This document shows, piece by piece, positions 1 to 9,273 of a DNA stretch of 49,485 bases (position 1 is its first letter; the number at the start of each line of letters is the position of its first letter). Made by a program: the position numbers and the translations under genes. The notes beneath the pieces were generated by a model. It was not told the origin of the DNA and made no database searches. It saw only the letters and a list, made by a program, of their open reading frames with translations. This stretch comes from Porphyromonas cangingivalis (GTDB lineage Bacteria; Bacteroidota; Bacteroidia; Bacteroidales; Paludibacteraceae), in NCBI GenBank assembly GCA_945902955.1, contig CAMDNO010000012.1, positions 1-49,485 of the forward strand, written 5' to 3'.

Positions 1-270
1 CAAAATATAAACTCACATGTTTTCCATCTTTATGTTATACGCTGCTCAGAGCGAAGCCGCTTACAGCAATATTTAACAGAAAATGGCATTCAAACATTAA
101 TTCATTACCCTATTCCACCTCACAAACAAGGAGCTTACAAGCAAATGAACAATGTAACTTTTCCTATTACAGAGCTCATTCACAACGAAGTACTAAGCTT
201 ACCCATAAGCCCGGTAATGGAATGGAACGAAGTGGTACTGGTTGTAGATGTTTTAAACAAATATTTGTAA
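1..270 (+). CDS. DegT/DnrJ/EryC1/StrS sugar aminotransferase, C-terminal end (5' cut by window)
   Basis: The last 89 codons of an open frame that enters from the left edge and stops with TAA. The translation carries the usual C-terminal signature of PLP-dependent nucleotide-sugar aminotransferases: HVFHLYVIR, then GIQTLIHYP, HKQGAY, and the terminal NEVLSLPISP block. In this family, which is about 370 residues long, that block packs against the active site. The PLP lysine lies outside the window. Family members transfer an amino group to 3- or 4-keto-deoxysugars bound to dTDP or UDP, which fits a polysaccharide locus. The gene is convergent with the minus-strand polysaccharide genes that follow. 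Family assignment is firm; which sugar is aminated cannot be told. Confidence 0.9.
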   Translation, partial: QNINSHVFHLYVIRCSERSRLQQYLTENGIQTLIHYPIPPHKQGAYKQMNNVTFPITELIHNEVLSLPISPVMEWNEVVLVVDVLNKYL

Positions 271-312
271 CAAAATAAATATTTAGTTGTAAAAAAGTGA
301 TTTCACAATAAT

Positions 313-1248
313 CTATTTTCTAAAATATTTGTTCCTTATCTTCAAGGCAATTTTGCGTAAACCCGGAAAATACTTACCACTTTTTACGTTGTAGGCAAAT
401 GATTGTGAATCGAAAATCATTTCAAAATTTTCGGTACAAAAAACAGGTTTACCAGTAATTTTGTTTATTTCGAGTGCTTGATGCAATGAACTTTCGAAAA
501 ACAATTTATACTGAGATTCTTTATACGAATTAGCTTTGTGCTGTCCATGACTGTTAGCTTTTTGACGGGCACGCATATCGGGCAAATCAAGCATAACAAG
601 TTTATTGTATTTTACACCGTTTTTTTGCAACCAAATTTCTGTTTCCTTTCTGTATTTTTCGAGGCGAGATGTTACCAGAGTGCCAATTTTACTTTTTGGG
701 ATGTAGAGTGGGGCTGCATTAAGAATAAAATCGATATATTTCGGCCCATCATCATTTTGTTCGTCCAATGGATCTACACAAAGTACACCGTCGATATCAA
801 AACACGATTTTTCTAAATCGCTATGATTTAATATATTCCACTGAAAATATCGTGGTAGAGGAACTGTTTCGAAAAAATAATCTACTAAATTTTCTTTGCC
901 TGGAATAACATAAACGGCACAATATCGAACATCAAAATCACTGCTAATTTCTTTAACCAACTCCTTTGCTTTAACCATTGCAGAGCCCGATGCAATACTA
1001 TCATCAACAATTAAAATCTTTTTAAATTCTTTTACATCAATAAATTGCCCTCGTTCACCAGCTTTGTAAATATGTCCGTTTCGGAATGAATGTATATCAG
1101 TAAAAGGTTTACTTAGGTACAATGCAATAAGATTGGCTGGTAACATACCGCTACGAGGCACACCTACAATTAAATCGAAATCGCGAGGTAAAATGCTCAA
1201 ACGTTTGATTATTACCTCATTCATATTAGCTATATTCCTGTAATACAT
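313..1248 (-). CDS. Phosphoribosyltransferase-HAD fusion protein of a polysaccharide locus
   Basis: 311 residues with two parts. Residues 1 to about 130 form a type I phosphoribosyltransferase fold; the PRPP-binding loop is ILIVDDSIASGSAM at 78-91. From about 148 a haloacid-dehalogenase-like part begins, with FDIDGV at 150-155 (both nucleophile-loop aspartates present) and a TSR motif II at 193-195. The protein is probably soluble. It is the last minus-strand gene of the polysaccharide cluster and is separated from the upstream glycosyltransferase by an octamer repeat array. Fusions of this kind are seen in capsule and O-antigen loci, but I know no assigned substrate. Making or breaking an activated ribosyl donor for the glycan is an inference only. 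An in-frame ATG at 1224 is an alternative start. Confidence 0.75.
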   Translation of the reverse strand: MYYRNIANMNEVIIKRLSILPRDFDLIVGVPRSGMLPANLIALYLSKPFTDIHSFRNGHIYKAGERGQFIDVKEFKKILIVDDSIASGSAMVKAKELVKEISSDFDVRYCAVYVIPGKENLVDYFFETVPLPRYFQWNILNHSDLEKSCFDIDGVLCVDPLDEQNDDGPKYIDFILNAAPLYIPKSKIGTLVTSRLEKYRKETEIWLQKNGVKYNKLVMLDLPDMRARQKANSHGQHKANSYKESQYKLFFESSLHQALEINKITGKPVFCTENFEMIFDSQSFAYNVKSGKYFPGLRKIALKIRNKYFRK

Positions 1249-1260
1249 ATATTTAATTTT

Positions 1261-1324
1261 TTAATTGGTTAATTAGTTGATTAGTTTATCTGTTGATTTG
1301 TTGATTGGCAAATTAGCAAATTAG
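1261..1324. repeat. Octamer tandem repeat array touching a stop codon
   Basis: Eight consecutive 8-base units of the type TTAATTGG / TTGATTAG / CAAATTAG. The array fills the gap between the glycosyltransferase and the phosphoribosyltransferase-HAD gene. The TAA stop of the minus-strand glycosyltransferase (1321-1323) lies inside the last unit. It belongs to the same octamer family as the arrays at 16474-16609 and 34209-34320. Confidence 0.85.
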
Positions 1325-2499
1325 CACATTTTTTTAATAATACCTCCAAAGCTTTCGGTTCGTGCTTCCCACGAATTTGAAGAGGCAAAATCAATACGTC
1401 TTTTTATTTTTTCGGCTGTATCATTATTTGTTTCTTCAATTAATTTTTGTACAAAATCGTCTTTGTGTGTCGAAACACTTACCAATCCATCAAATTCGGG
1501 CAAAACGGCAAAAGCATTCATTACCACCGGCACGCCTACAGCCAAATATTCATTTATTTTAAGCGGATAAATATTTTTATTTACTTCATTTACAATGTAT
1601 GGAATAATTCCAACATCGTAAGCAGCAAGCAATTCAGGCACATCATTGGGTTTAATTGGGTCGAAAAATTTTACATTTGCAAATTTTCTCATACGCGATT
1701 TTAATGCTTCGTTGCGCATATCACCCGTAAATTCGAAATCGAAATTAGGCAACTTACCAATCACATACTCCACTGTATCAATATCGAACCTAGGATCGAG
1801 ACTCCCTATAAAACCAACACGCTTTCGCTCACGCGTATAAATTTCTGATTTTGAAAATCTACTGAAAACGGGAAAGTCTACTCCATTTTTAACAACAAAA
1901 CAATTTGGATTAAGTTTAATTTTTTCTCCATTTAAAAAATCAGATGTGGTAATTACACCATCTACTTTTGCCAAAAATTGATTTTCAATATTAAAAATTC
2001 GTTTTCCAAAAAATACCGATTCTACACCATCGTAACAATAATAAATATGCAACTTTTCGCCTAATTTGCGTAATAGCGATAACCCAAAAATTGGATTATA
2101 AGCGGTAATTACTATTGGATTTTTAAACTTCAATTTCCGCATCGCCCACCTTACAGACAGTTTGTAAATCAACACATTAAGCGGAAATAACAAATTAAAT
2201 AGCCGTTCGTTTTTTAGAAAAAACACAGGTACTCCAGGTGGAATAACCAAGTTATATACCTGACTTCCAACATTTGTATCAATTAATTTCAAACGTTTAT
2301 CAACGCCTAACATGCGTTTTACAGGTGCATTTTGCATTCCACGCAATGTAGCATACACATCTTTTACAGTGTATGGATATTCTACAAAAAGTATGCGATT
2401 GTTTATTGCTAAACGCTCCAATATTTGAACCGTTGATTTGGCATAATTGCCAAACCAACTGGTGTTTGCAATACAAATTATATCTTCGCCCTTTAGCAT
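1321..2499 (-). CDS. Glycosyltransferase, GT-B fold (group 1/family 4 type)
   Basis: 392 residues, typical for a GT-B retaining glycosyltransferase. The N-terminal half has little recognisable sequence apart from YYCYDGVE at 153-160. The C-terminal half is diagnostic: VKNGVDF at 203-209, GFIGSLD at 229-235 opening the nucleotide-sugar-binding Rossmann domain, and a PLKINEYLAVGVPVV block at 312-326. It probably transfers a sugar from a nucleotide donor to the lipid-linked repeat unit at the inner face of the cytoplasmic membrane. It follows the asparagine-synthase-like gene by 11 bases and is probably in the same operon. The only glycosyltransferase of this fold in the window is this one, so a multi-sugar repeat unit would need others encoded elsewhere, perhaps left of the window. 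Donor and linkage are unknown. Confidence 0.88.
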   Translation of the reverse strand: MLKGEDIICIANTSWFGNYAKSTVQILERLAINNRILFVEYPYTVKDVYATLRGMQNAPVKRMLGVDKRLKLIDTNVGSQVYNLVIPPGVPVFFLKNERLFNLLFPLNVLIYKLSVRWAMRKLKFKNPIVITAYNPIFGLSLLRKLGEKLHIYYCYDGVESVFFGKRIFNIENQFLAKVDGVITTSDFLNGEKIKLNPNCFVVKNGVDFPVFSRFSKSEIYTRERKRVGFIGSLDPRFDIDTVEYVIGKLPNFDFEFTGDMRNEALKSRMRKFANVKFFDPIKPNDVPELLAAYDVGIIPYIVNEVNKNIYPLKINEYLAVGVPVVMNAFAVLPEFDGLVSVSTHKDDFVQKLIEETNNDTAEKIKRRIDFASSNSWEARTESFGGIIKKMC

Positions 2500-2510
2500 G
2501 ATGTATGGTT

Positions 2511-4298
2511 TTACATTAATTCATTGATATTTTGCAAATTCGTTTTTTTGTTTATAAACATCTCCCACCACACAGCGAGAGTCAATAAATTTATAATCTG
2601 ATTTGCCTTAACCTGCTGATACCAAAACCAATACGATTTTGAAGTAGCAATTGTTTCGTATTGATTAAGTAAGGATTCTATTTTATCCATTTTGAATATT
2701 GCTTTTACTCCATCAGCACGGCGTAAATAGGCAAACAAAGCCCTACGTTGTTTGTCATCTTTCAGAAAAATTGGCAAAGGCGCAAACCCACCTTGCTTTT
2801 TACGATCAGTTATTTCGGTTGGTAATTTGGGTTTCAAATATGTTTTATGCAAAAATTTTGAAACACCTTTACCAGCAGATAATTCTTCGAGAGTACCCTT
2901 AAACTTATAATTAACAGGCATTTCGTTCAAAAAATTATATAAATCGGTACTCATATACGGAAATGAAATTTTATTTTCGAACAACTCACTCATTCGAGAT
3001 GATTTGAAAAGTATAACTTCGTTTATAACATGCTTAATATCAATATTATAGTTTCTGTTGTAGAAAAAATCATCGAAGTTTTTGTAGTTTTTTGGAGCAT
3101 TTTTAAGATACTGCAAACTTTCAATATTAATTCCTTTCAAAGTCATATTATTTAATTTGCGAAGTGAAAAGCCAAAGGTATCACTCTGCTGAATATGCAA
3201 AATTTTTCGATTATGAAATTCGGTTCTAAAAAGAATACTATCTTTATCAAAAGCCGAAATCGAATCACCCAGCATATCATACCAATTTTGTAATAACTGA
3301 ACGCCCTTTGATTTCAATTTCCAGTGCATAGCCAATTCTTTGCCCGAAGTTCCAAAGTGCTGGTCGTTGCCATCGCCACCTAAAATTATATCTGGTTTTT
3401 CGCCTGTTTTCCCTACTAATTTCATCACAGTAAAATTTACTAACAATCCACCCTCTTGAAAAGGATCACCAGTAGCACTGAGAATTTGAGGCAGTTGCAT
3501 TATTTCGGAGCCATCAATTTCGTAATCGTAGTGTCGGCTATTGTATTTTTCGGAAAGTAGTTTTGCCAAAGGAAGTTCAGTCCATGGATTGTCCTTAAAA
3601 CCAATGGAATAGGAAACTACATCTCCTTTGTAAACCTCACGTAATGCCGAAATATTTCCGCCAGAGTCGTACCCCCCACTTAATAAAAGTCCCACTTTTT
3701 TTGCCCCTTTTATACGTGCTTCAATAGCCGATTTATGGAGTTTTTCGTATTCGCTTACTGCTTCTTCTACTGTAAGTTTCGATTTACCAGCATTTTGCAT
3801 ATAACTTTTATAATCAAACAAATCGGAAGTTTCGATTTTATTTGATTCAAATGTCAACACATAACCTGAATTTAGTTTCGAAACACCTTTAAGGGAAGTC
3901 ATTGGTGAAGGAATATAACCTATACTCATAAAAGTTAATAATGCTTCGTGGTTGGGTTGGCATTCAAAACCGTCAATTTTGGCAAATTCTAAAAGTGAAT
4001 TGCTTAGGTATTTTGATGTATAGAATAACTGATTACCAGCACCATGTCTATCTCGAACAATAGTTATTTTATTAGGCTCAACCACTATGCACAAAAAATC
4101 TCCATCGATTATTTGAAATGCTTTGATGCCATTCTCTACATAGTTCTTACTCAAATCGGTTAGTGTAGACCCATAAAGTTTACCCTTTAAAAATAAGGTT
4201 TTATTTTCAAGTTTCAAACTTTCGAAATCAGATAATGCTAAGAAATCGCCTTTCAATAAATTGTCGAAAGTCAATAGAAAATGATTCGATTTTTCCAT
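2511..4298 (-). CDS. Asparagine synthase family protein (AsnB-like amide/amido ligase) without N-terminal Cys
   Basis: 595 residues. The synthetase half contains the PP-loop ATP-binding motif SGGYDS at 207-212 and the conserved ATGDPF region after it, so ATP-dependent adenylation of a carboxylate is expected. The N-terminal part (about 1-165) keeps the glutaminase-domain layout, including RDRHGAGNQLFYT near residue 82. It begins MEKSN, however, and lacks the Cys-2 nucleophile that class II amidotransferases need. Either ammonia comes from another source or this half is only structural. In polysaccharide loci such proteins are thought to amidate uronic acids or attach amino-acid-like groups. 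A gap of about 200 bases separates it from the acyltransferase gene upstream; a possible promoter box lies at 4359-4366. Confidence 0.85.
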   Translation of the reverse strand: MEKSNHFLLTFDNLLKGDFLALSDFESLKLENKTLFLKGKLYGSTLTDLSKNYVENGIKAFQIIDGDFLCIVVEPNKITIVRDRHGAGNQLFYTSKYLSNSLLEFAKIDGFECQPNHEALLTFMSIGYIPSPMTSLKGVSKLNSGYVLTFESNKIETSDLFDYKSYMQNAGKSKLTVEEAVSEYEKLHKSAIEARIKGAKKVGLLLSGGYDSGGNISALREVYKGDVVSYSIGFKDNPWTELPLAKLLSEKYNSRHYDYEIDGSEIMQLPQILSATGDPFQEGGLLVNFTVMKLVGKTGEKPDIILGGDGNDQHFGTSGKELAMHWKLKSKGVQLLQNWYDMLGDSISAFDKDSILFRTEFHNRKILHIQQSDTFGFSLRKLNNMTLKGINIESLQYLKNAPKNYKNFDDFFYNRNYNIDIKHVINEVILFKSSRMSELFENKISFPYMSTDLYNFLNEMPVNYKFKGTLEELSAGKGVSKFLHKTYLKPKLPTEITDRKKQGGFAPLPIFLKDDKQRRALFAYLRRADGVKAIFKMDKIESLLNQYETIATSKSYWFWYQQVKANQIINLLTLAVWWEMFINKKTNLQNINELM

Positions 4299-4358
4299 GT
4301 GAATTAATATTATGAAAATTCAAAATTAAAATAATTATCGCCCAAAAATCAATATCGA

Positions 4359-4366
4359 CAAAAGTA
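4359..4366 (-). promoter_or_regulatory. Possible -7 box for the AsnB-like gene
   Basis: On the minus strand this reads TACTTTTG, matching the Bacteroidota consensus TAnnTTTG, 60 bases before the ATG at 4298. No good TTTG box lies 19-21 bases further upstream, so the call is weak. The rest of the 4299-4496 gap shows only AT-rich sequence and no clear terminator. Confidence 0.35.
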
Positions 4367-4496
4367 AACTATAACTTTTAATAAAATTGTAATTAAAATA
4401 ATAAAAATGCTGTCGCATAATAAATTTTATTGATGTAATAGTAATTATGACAAAAGGTTAAATCTAAGTTGACTACAAACTTTCAGAATAAGATTT

Positions 4497-5552
4497 TTAT
4501 TTTAAAATCAGTTTTTTAATTCTATTGTAAATAACAACTTCAAGCATATAGGAGAATAATAAAAGTATAATAATATAAAGTCCATATTCAACAATTTTAT
4601 TATTTACAAAGCTTAAATAATGTGCTTCGACAACTAAATAATGATGTGCTATATATATGACATACGAGCTGGAAGCAAGATATTTGAATTTTCCGACAAA
4701 CAAATCGAAACCAAACCAATTGAGTTTTTTCCAAAAAATAGCTCCAAAAAGCACAATAATAGTAAAAACAAAATGGCGTAATTCAACAAATGGATAAGCA
4801 ACTAAAGGGTAAGCGTAAATCTTTGTAAACTCAAAATTCAATTTCAAATTAAGAGCTAAAATTATCGAAATTGAAAGCAATAAAGCTGCCTGTGGAAAAA
4901 TTGCTCGAAAATTAAACTCTTCCTTTTTGAGATACATATCGGCAAAGCGTACTCCTGTCCACCAAATAGCAAAATACATAATCAATCGGTTTACTATAAA
5001 CGGATAAATTAAATAAGAGGCAGCTGCTAAAATTGTCAAAATTGTTACGAATTTATTTATTTTTTCAGGCTTAACATAGGTTGCAAGTACAAAAAACAAC
5101 ATATAAAACCACCATTCGTACGAAAGCGACCAAAGCACTCCATTTCCTAAATACGCAGGAACAATAACATTTGGTTTGAGCGACATCACATCCTGCAACA
5201 TAAATAAATTACCAATTAAGTATTTAATTTCAGGATTTGCCCAGCCACCAGCTTCGTAACATTTTATAAGATAAGCCATTATAAAAACTAATAGAAGTGG
5301 AATGTACAACCGAATAAAACGCCGAATAAAATAATAACCAAACGATTTATCGCGTGAGCGCTCGTAAGTAAATTTTATTACAAAACCCGAAAGTACAAAG
5401 AAAACGATAACCATCTCGGGACCAAAGCGAAAAAGAAAGCCTATATTTATACCAAACAAAAATATTTTTTGTGGTAAAACATGAAAAAACACTACATAAA
5501 GTGCAGCAAACCCCCTTACTGCTTCTAACTTTTCGAGTCGATTTGATTTCAT
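4497..5552 (-). CDS. Acyltransferase family 3 membrane protein (OafA/YrhL type)
   Basis: 351 residues with about ten hydrophobic segments. The N-terminus matches the Acyl_transf_3 signature: LEKLEAVRGFAALYVVFFH at residues 6-24 with the conserved Arg-13 and His-24, followed by VLSGFVIKFTYERS. These integral membrane enzymes O-acetylate or otherwise O-acylate polysaccharide sugars, probably at the periplasmic face of the membrane. It lies 24 bases from the O-antigen ligase/polymerase gene and so is probably in the same transcript. The natural reading is decoration of the exopolysaccharide made by this cluster. Donor and position are not determinable from sequence. Confidence 0.9.
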   Translation of the reverse strand: MKSNRLEKLEAVRGFAALYVVFFHVLPQKIFLFGINIGFLFRFGPEMVIVFFVLSGFVIKFTYERSRDKSFGYYFIRRFIRLYIPLLLVFIMAYLIKCYEAGGWANPEIKYLIGNLFMLQDVMSLKPNVIVPAYLGNGVLWSLSYEWWFYMLFFVLATYVKPEKINKFVTILTILAAASYLIYPFIVNRLIMYFAIWWTGVRFADMYLKKEEFNFRAIFPQAALLLSISIILALNLKLNFEFTKIYAYPLVAYPFVELRHFVFTIIVLFGAIFWKKLNWFGFDLFVGKFKYLASSSYVIYIAHHYLVVEAHYLSFVNNKIVEYGLYIIILLLFSYMLEVVIYNRIKKLILK

Positions 5553-5576
5553 TTTTTTTAAATTTATCAGATTATT

Positions 5577-7061
5577 TTATTTATTAATTACTTCTAAATT
5601 AGCATTTTCTAATTCTGCTTTTTCCCATTCAGGCATTAATGATATCATTGCCATGCTTGCAAAAACAATTATTAAATTTGGTAATTGACCTAAACTTGAA
5701 GCTGTGTACGACGAAACAATAAGCCCGTACATTCCACTAGTTAACCCCATTGCTTTATATTTATTTTCGGGTTTTTTGAGCCGAAAAAACACCAAAAATG
5801 AAGCCTTCCCAACAATATAAAAAATCATAATCAGATAAAAAGTTAGTCCAACAATTCCTTGTTCAGCCCAAATCTGAATATAAAAACCATCAGTTGCGGT
5901 TTCGGCAAGTATTGTACCGGGGCTAAAACGCATACCCCAGTTACCGGCAGAACCAACACCACCACCAAACGGTCTTGTTTTCAGATAATCGGCAAATATC
6001 TTTCGATTATCGTTTCGCACATCCATCGAAGCATTTTCCTCCGAAAACCCTGAACGCATTCGTCTAATTTCGTAATTACCCTGGCCAATAGTAGTGTATT
6101 TAAAAAAAACAAAGATTAGCACCATAAGTGTAACTCCTGTAACGATGATTGTAACGCGTTTAGAAAGGATTGCATAAACAGCAAAACCTGTTAATGGCAC
6201 TGCGATAGCACTACGAGTACCTGAAATCATCAAGGCAAAAAAAGACATTAAACCAATTGCCAAATAGAAATACTTTAGATTTTTCTTTGATTCGTGAATA
6301 GCAAGCACAATGTAAAGAACAGTAAAATAACCCATTGAGCTGCCAAAAGTACCAGCATCCGAAAATATTGAAAATACGCGCAACTGTCCAAATAAGATGT
6401 GAGTTGAGCGGTTTCCGGGTTGATTTAACCATCGTGATTCCCATTGATCAACACCTAAGTATTTTTGCGATAAGGCTTTGATAATTGCCACGATAGTAAA
6501 CCAAGCTGTTAGTTTAATTAATATATCAAGGTCTTTGGGTTTATTAAATATAAGATATGTAAGTGGTACAGTCAGAAAAATATACAAACCTTGTCCGCGC
6601 ATGGCATAAAACCAAGCCTCACGACTTACTGCCTCGGGGTTAAAAAGCTGCAGAAAGGTCATTGCATACCAGATAATTACAAAATATGAAAAATCGCGAC
6701 CCGCATTTTTCCACTCCACTTTTTTGTTAAACTGACTAAAAATTAATGCCAACCAAGTTAACACTAATAAGCCATCGACAGTTAGTCCTAACGGAGCCGG
6801 AATGTATCGCGATAATCCGATAGCAAAATAATTTGCTACCAATACCGAGTAAAAACCTATACGTGGATTAGCAAAAAAGTGATATAAATAAAAAATTGGG
6901 CCAGGTAGTATAAGTAAAGCAATACCAGCAATAAAATTATCATTCGCAAAAAAATAAATCGCACCTCCAATAAGCACAATAAAAACACTACTGACAATAA
7001 CTACCAGTAAAGCATGTTTCACTTTATTGTCTATATAAGTTGGATTTGTACTCATTCCCAT
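5577..7061 (-). CDS. O-antigen ligase / Wzy-type polymerase family protein
   Basis: About 494 residues with ten or more membrane segments. A GTRSAIAVPLTGF segment near residue 280 and a large loop with RPFGGGVGSAGNWG near 362 are typical of the Wzy_C/O-antigen ligase family, which either polymerises undecaprenyl-linked repeat units or transfers a glycan in the periplasm. I chose the ATG at 7061; a longer frame would need a TTG at 7070, and another ATG lies at 7055. The gene starts 13 bases after the stop of the chain-length gene, so the two are almost surely co-transcribed. Being next to a chain-length determinant favours a polymerase role, but ligases look alike at this level. Confidence 0.85.
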   Translation of the reverse strand: MGMSTNPTYIDNKVKHALLVVIVSSVFIVLIGGAIYFFANDNFIAGIALLILPGPIFYLYHFFANPRIGFYSVLVANYFAIGLSRYIPAPLGLTVDGLLVLTWLALIFSQFNKKVEWKNAGRDFSYFVIIWYAMTFLQLFNPEAVSREAWFYAMRGQGLYIFLTVPLTYLIFNKPKDLDILIKLTAWFTIVAIIKALSQKYLGVDQWESRWLNQPGNRSTHILFGQLRVFSIFSDAGTFGSSMGYFTVLYIVLAIHESKKNLKYFYLAIGLMSFFALMISGTRSAIAVPLTGFAVYAILSKRVTIIVTGVTLMVLIFVFFKYTTIGQGNYEIRRMRSGFSEENASMDVRNDNRKIFADYLKTRPFGGGVGSAGNWGMRFSPGTILAETATDGFYIQIWAEQGIVGLTFYLIMIFYIVGKASFLVFFRLKKPENKYKAMGLTSGMYGLIVSSYTASSLGQLPNLIIVFASMAMISLMPEWEKAELENANLEVINK

Positions 7062-7074
7062 TTGGTTCAAAACT

Positions 7075-9273
7075 TTACATAACTCGTTTCAATGATTTTT
7101 TGAGTAATTTACGAATGAAGGATCTTTTTTTCGGAATATCGCCATACATCTCCTCCAAATTGTCGGGGTCGGCATAAGTCAACAATGCGTATAAACTATT
7201 TTCAGGTAAAACTGCTTTTAGTTTGTTAAGCATAAAGACATCAGCCGTTGCCCACGAAGTATTGGCATCGTAAACAGTTAAATTAGCTTTTGCATCCGAT
7301 ATTAAAACGGTATTATCAATACCATTACTTATGGGTGGAAAAATGGTTATTAAAAAGTCTGAATCAATTTTTTTATCTACAATAAAAGCGTTATAATCAT
7401 TATACTTATTTATGTCAGCATTGACATCTTCAATCTGAATTGCAGTTTTAGTTTCCGTATCTTCACTTTTTTGAGTTTTATCAGTAGCATTATTTTCGGC
7501 AACAGGTGTACAAAAGCTTGCAATACAAACAGTAAAATTATGCTTTTCAATTTCGCCAGCCAATTTCGAAGCAACTAATGATTTTCCAGCGCCATCCCAA
7601 CTACTAAATATCTGAATAACAAAAGGTTTACTTAAATCGAAAGCTAATTTACGTACCTTTTCGAAAATCTGAGTTGCAGCACGTTCATCAACAATATCAG
7701 TAGCTATATATTTTTTATTTCGTTTGCTTTTTGCCACAAATGCCGCTAAAACATCCAATCCGGTAGCTGATTTAAGAAGCGAAGGCGATTTGAGGCGCGC
7801 ATCCATTAATTCGATAACAAAAACTGCTAATAAATAAAAAATAATTGAGAAAAGTACAGCTATGATTACGTATAATTTATTTTTTGAGGGAATGGAATTG
7901 ATTGGAAATTTTGTTGCGTCGAGTACTTTCATATTCGAGCGCATATCTATACTTTGTTGATTTTGACGCGCTAAGCCTAAATGGTGTAAAATACTCAAAT
8001 ATTCTCGTTCGTAAATATCAATTTCGCGCTCAATGCGTTTGATAGTTGCGCCAAGAGGTGCATACTTTTTAAACTGCTTCATAAAATCTATCTGCCTAAG
8101 CTTCATCGACTTATACAAAGCAGCATAGCTTTCATGATTTTTAACTGCATCTAACCATTCGGTTAGCAAACGTTGCGATTCAATACCCTGACTTTTTGAA
8201 TCGAAAATATTCATTGAGTCAATTTTATTTTCGAGGGTGTTTTCTACGCTCGTTCTTTTAGTACGTAATTCGGCTAATTTAGCTCTATTGGCTGATTTAT
8301 CATCCAACTCGATAGCGGTAATAGCCTCATTAATAGTTACTAATTGCTCTCTAATTTGTAAAATTGAATTATTTCGCAAATTAATATTATAACGCTTTTC
8401 AACTTCAAATTCTAATTTTGACAATACAGCTTCGGAGGCTTCAAACTCCATTTTCACATCTTGTAGACGTACTTCAATTTTTTCTTGTTGCGTGGTAACT
8501 TGCTCTGTTTGTTCGTAATAATTGATAATATCGTTATCGATATTAAAATCGAGAAGCTTTTGTTCCGCTTGGTCTAATTTTAATTGCAATTCTTTTAATT
8601 TTTGTTCGAAATAAGCAACTGCCGAACTAGATTGACTCACTTTTATAGCACCGTATTGTTGAACAAAAATTTCAGTAGCAAATTTCACAGTATTATAACA
8701 AATACCTGGATCTTCTGATTCAAAACTTAGTTTAATTAAATCGCTATTAGTCAATCGTTCCGCTTTTAAAGTTGAGATTGAATTAATACCATAAAACTTG
8801 TGTCCAAAATTCATTAATCTATATATGTAATTCTTTTCGTCTTGAACAATATATCCTTTCAAATTTTTATAGGTTTGCTCAAAATTATTTTTTACAACTA
8901 ATTTTTTAACTTTATCAGGTACAGATGCCATTAATTCCTTATACGATTCTTCAGAAATAATTTCCTTTTCGGGTTTGGTAAGTATTAAATGTTGAGTCAG
9001 TAAATGCAACGAAATTTCCTCAAATAAATTATTCGATTTGAGCATAGTCATAATATTGTTGTACTCACTTTGAGTAGCATTATTATCAATACGTATTGAC
9101 TCAACAACTAAACCATTATTAGTAGTAACACCTGTAAAAATGGTCGAGAAAGTAGTATATTTTACAGGTAAATCCTTAGTTAAAAAAAATACAAGCGCAC
9201 CTACAACCACTGGAATAATGGTGAGATATAGAAGTTTTGAATAAATTATTTTTAAAAATTTAATTATATTCAT
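7075..9273 (-). CDS. Wzz/GumC-like polysaccharide co-polymerase with degenerate BY-kinase-like P-loop domain
   Basis: 732 residues. One membrane segment sits near 15-32 and a second at 467-489, bracketing a long periplasmic region with coiled coil at about 210-440. A proline-containing stretch (453-463) precedes the second segment, as in Wzz/GumC proteins. After the second segment comes a cytoplasmic P-loop domain with SSWDGAGKS at 557-565, a poor match to the bacterial tyrosine kinase Walker A. I see no tyrosine-rich tail: the C-terminus is basic (KKSLKRVM). It probably sets chain length and couples the polymerase to export. The start overlaps the stop of the TolC-like gene by 4 bases (ATGA), so translation is coupled. 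The kinase activity is doubtful. Confidence 0.85.
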   Translation of the reverse strand: MNIIKFLKIIYSKLLYLTIIPVVVGALVFFLTKDLPVKYTTFSTIFTGVTTNNGLVVESIRIDNNATQSEYNNIMTMLKSNNLFEEISLHLLTQHLILTKPEKEIISEESYKELMASVPDKVKKLVVKNNFEQTYKNLKGYIVQDEKNYIYRLMNFGHKFYGINSISTLKAERLTNSDLIKLSFESEDPGICYNTVKFATEIFVQQYGAIKVSQSSSAVAYFEQKLKELQLKLDQAEQKLLDFNIDNDIINYYEQTEQVTTQQEKIEVRLQDVKMEFEASEAVLSKLEFEVEKRYNINLRNNSILQIREQLVTINEAITAIELDDKSANRAKLAELRTKRTSVENTLENKIDSMNIFDSKSQGIESQRLLTEWLDAVKNHESYAALYKSMKLRQIDFMKQFKKYAPLGATIKRIEREIDIYEREYLSILHHLGLARQNQQSIDMRSNMKVLDATKFPINSIPSKNKLYVIIAVLFSIIFYLLAVFVIELMDARLKSPSLLKSATGLDVLAAFVAKSKRNKKYIATDIVDERAATQIFEKVRKLAFDLSKPFVIQIFSSWDGAGKSLVASKLAGEIEKHNFTVCIASFCTPVAENNATDKTQKSEDTETKTAIQIEDVNADINKYNDYNAFIVDKKIDSDFLITIFPPISNGIDNTVLISDAKANLTVYDANTSWATADVFMLNKLKAVLPENSLYALLTYADPDNLEEMYGDIPKKRSFIRKLLKKSLKRVM

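Noticed and set aside
2511-4298. Calling the AsnB-like gene a housekeeping asparagine synthetase
   Set aside because: No Cys-2 at the N-terminus and a polysaccharide-locus setting; only the broad family name is supported.
5859-6053. Short antisense frame inside the O-antigen ligase gene
   Set aside because: Shadow frame rich in Thr/Cys/Lys, with no start context; the ligase frame explains the region.
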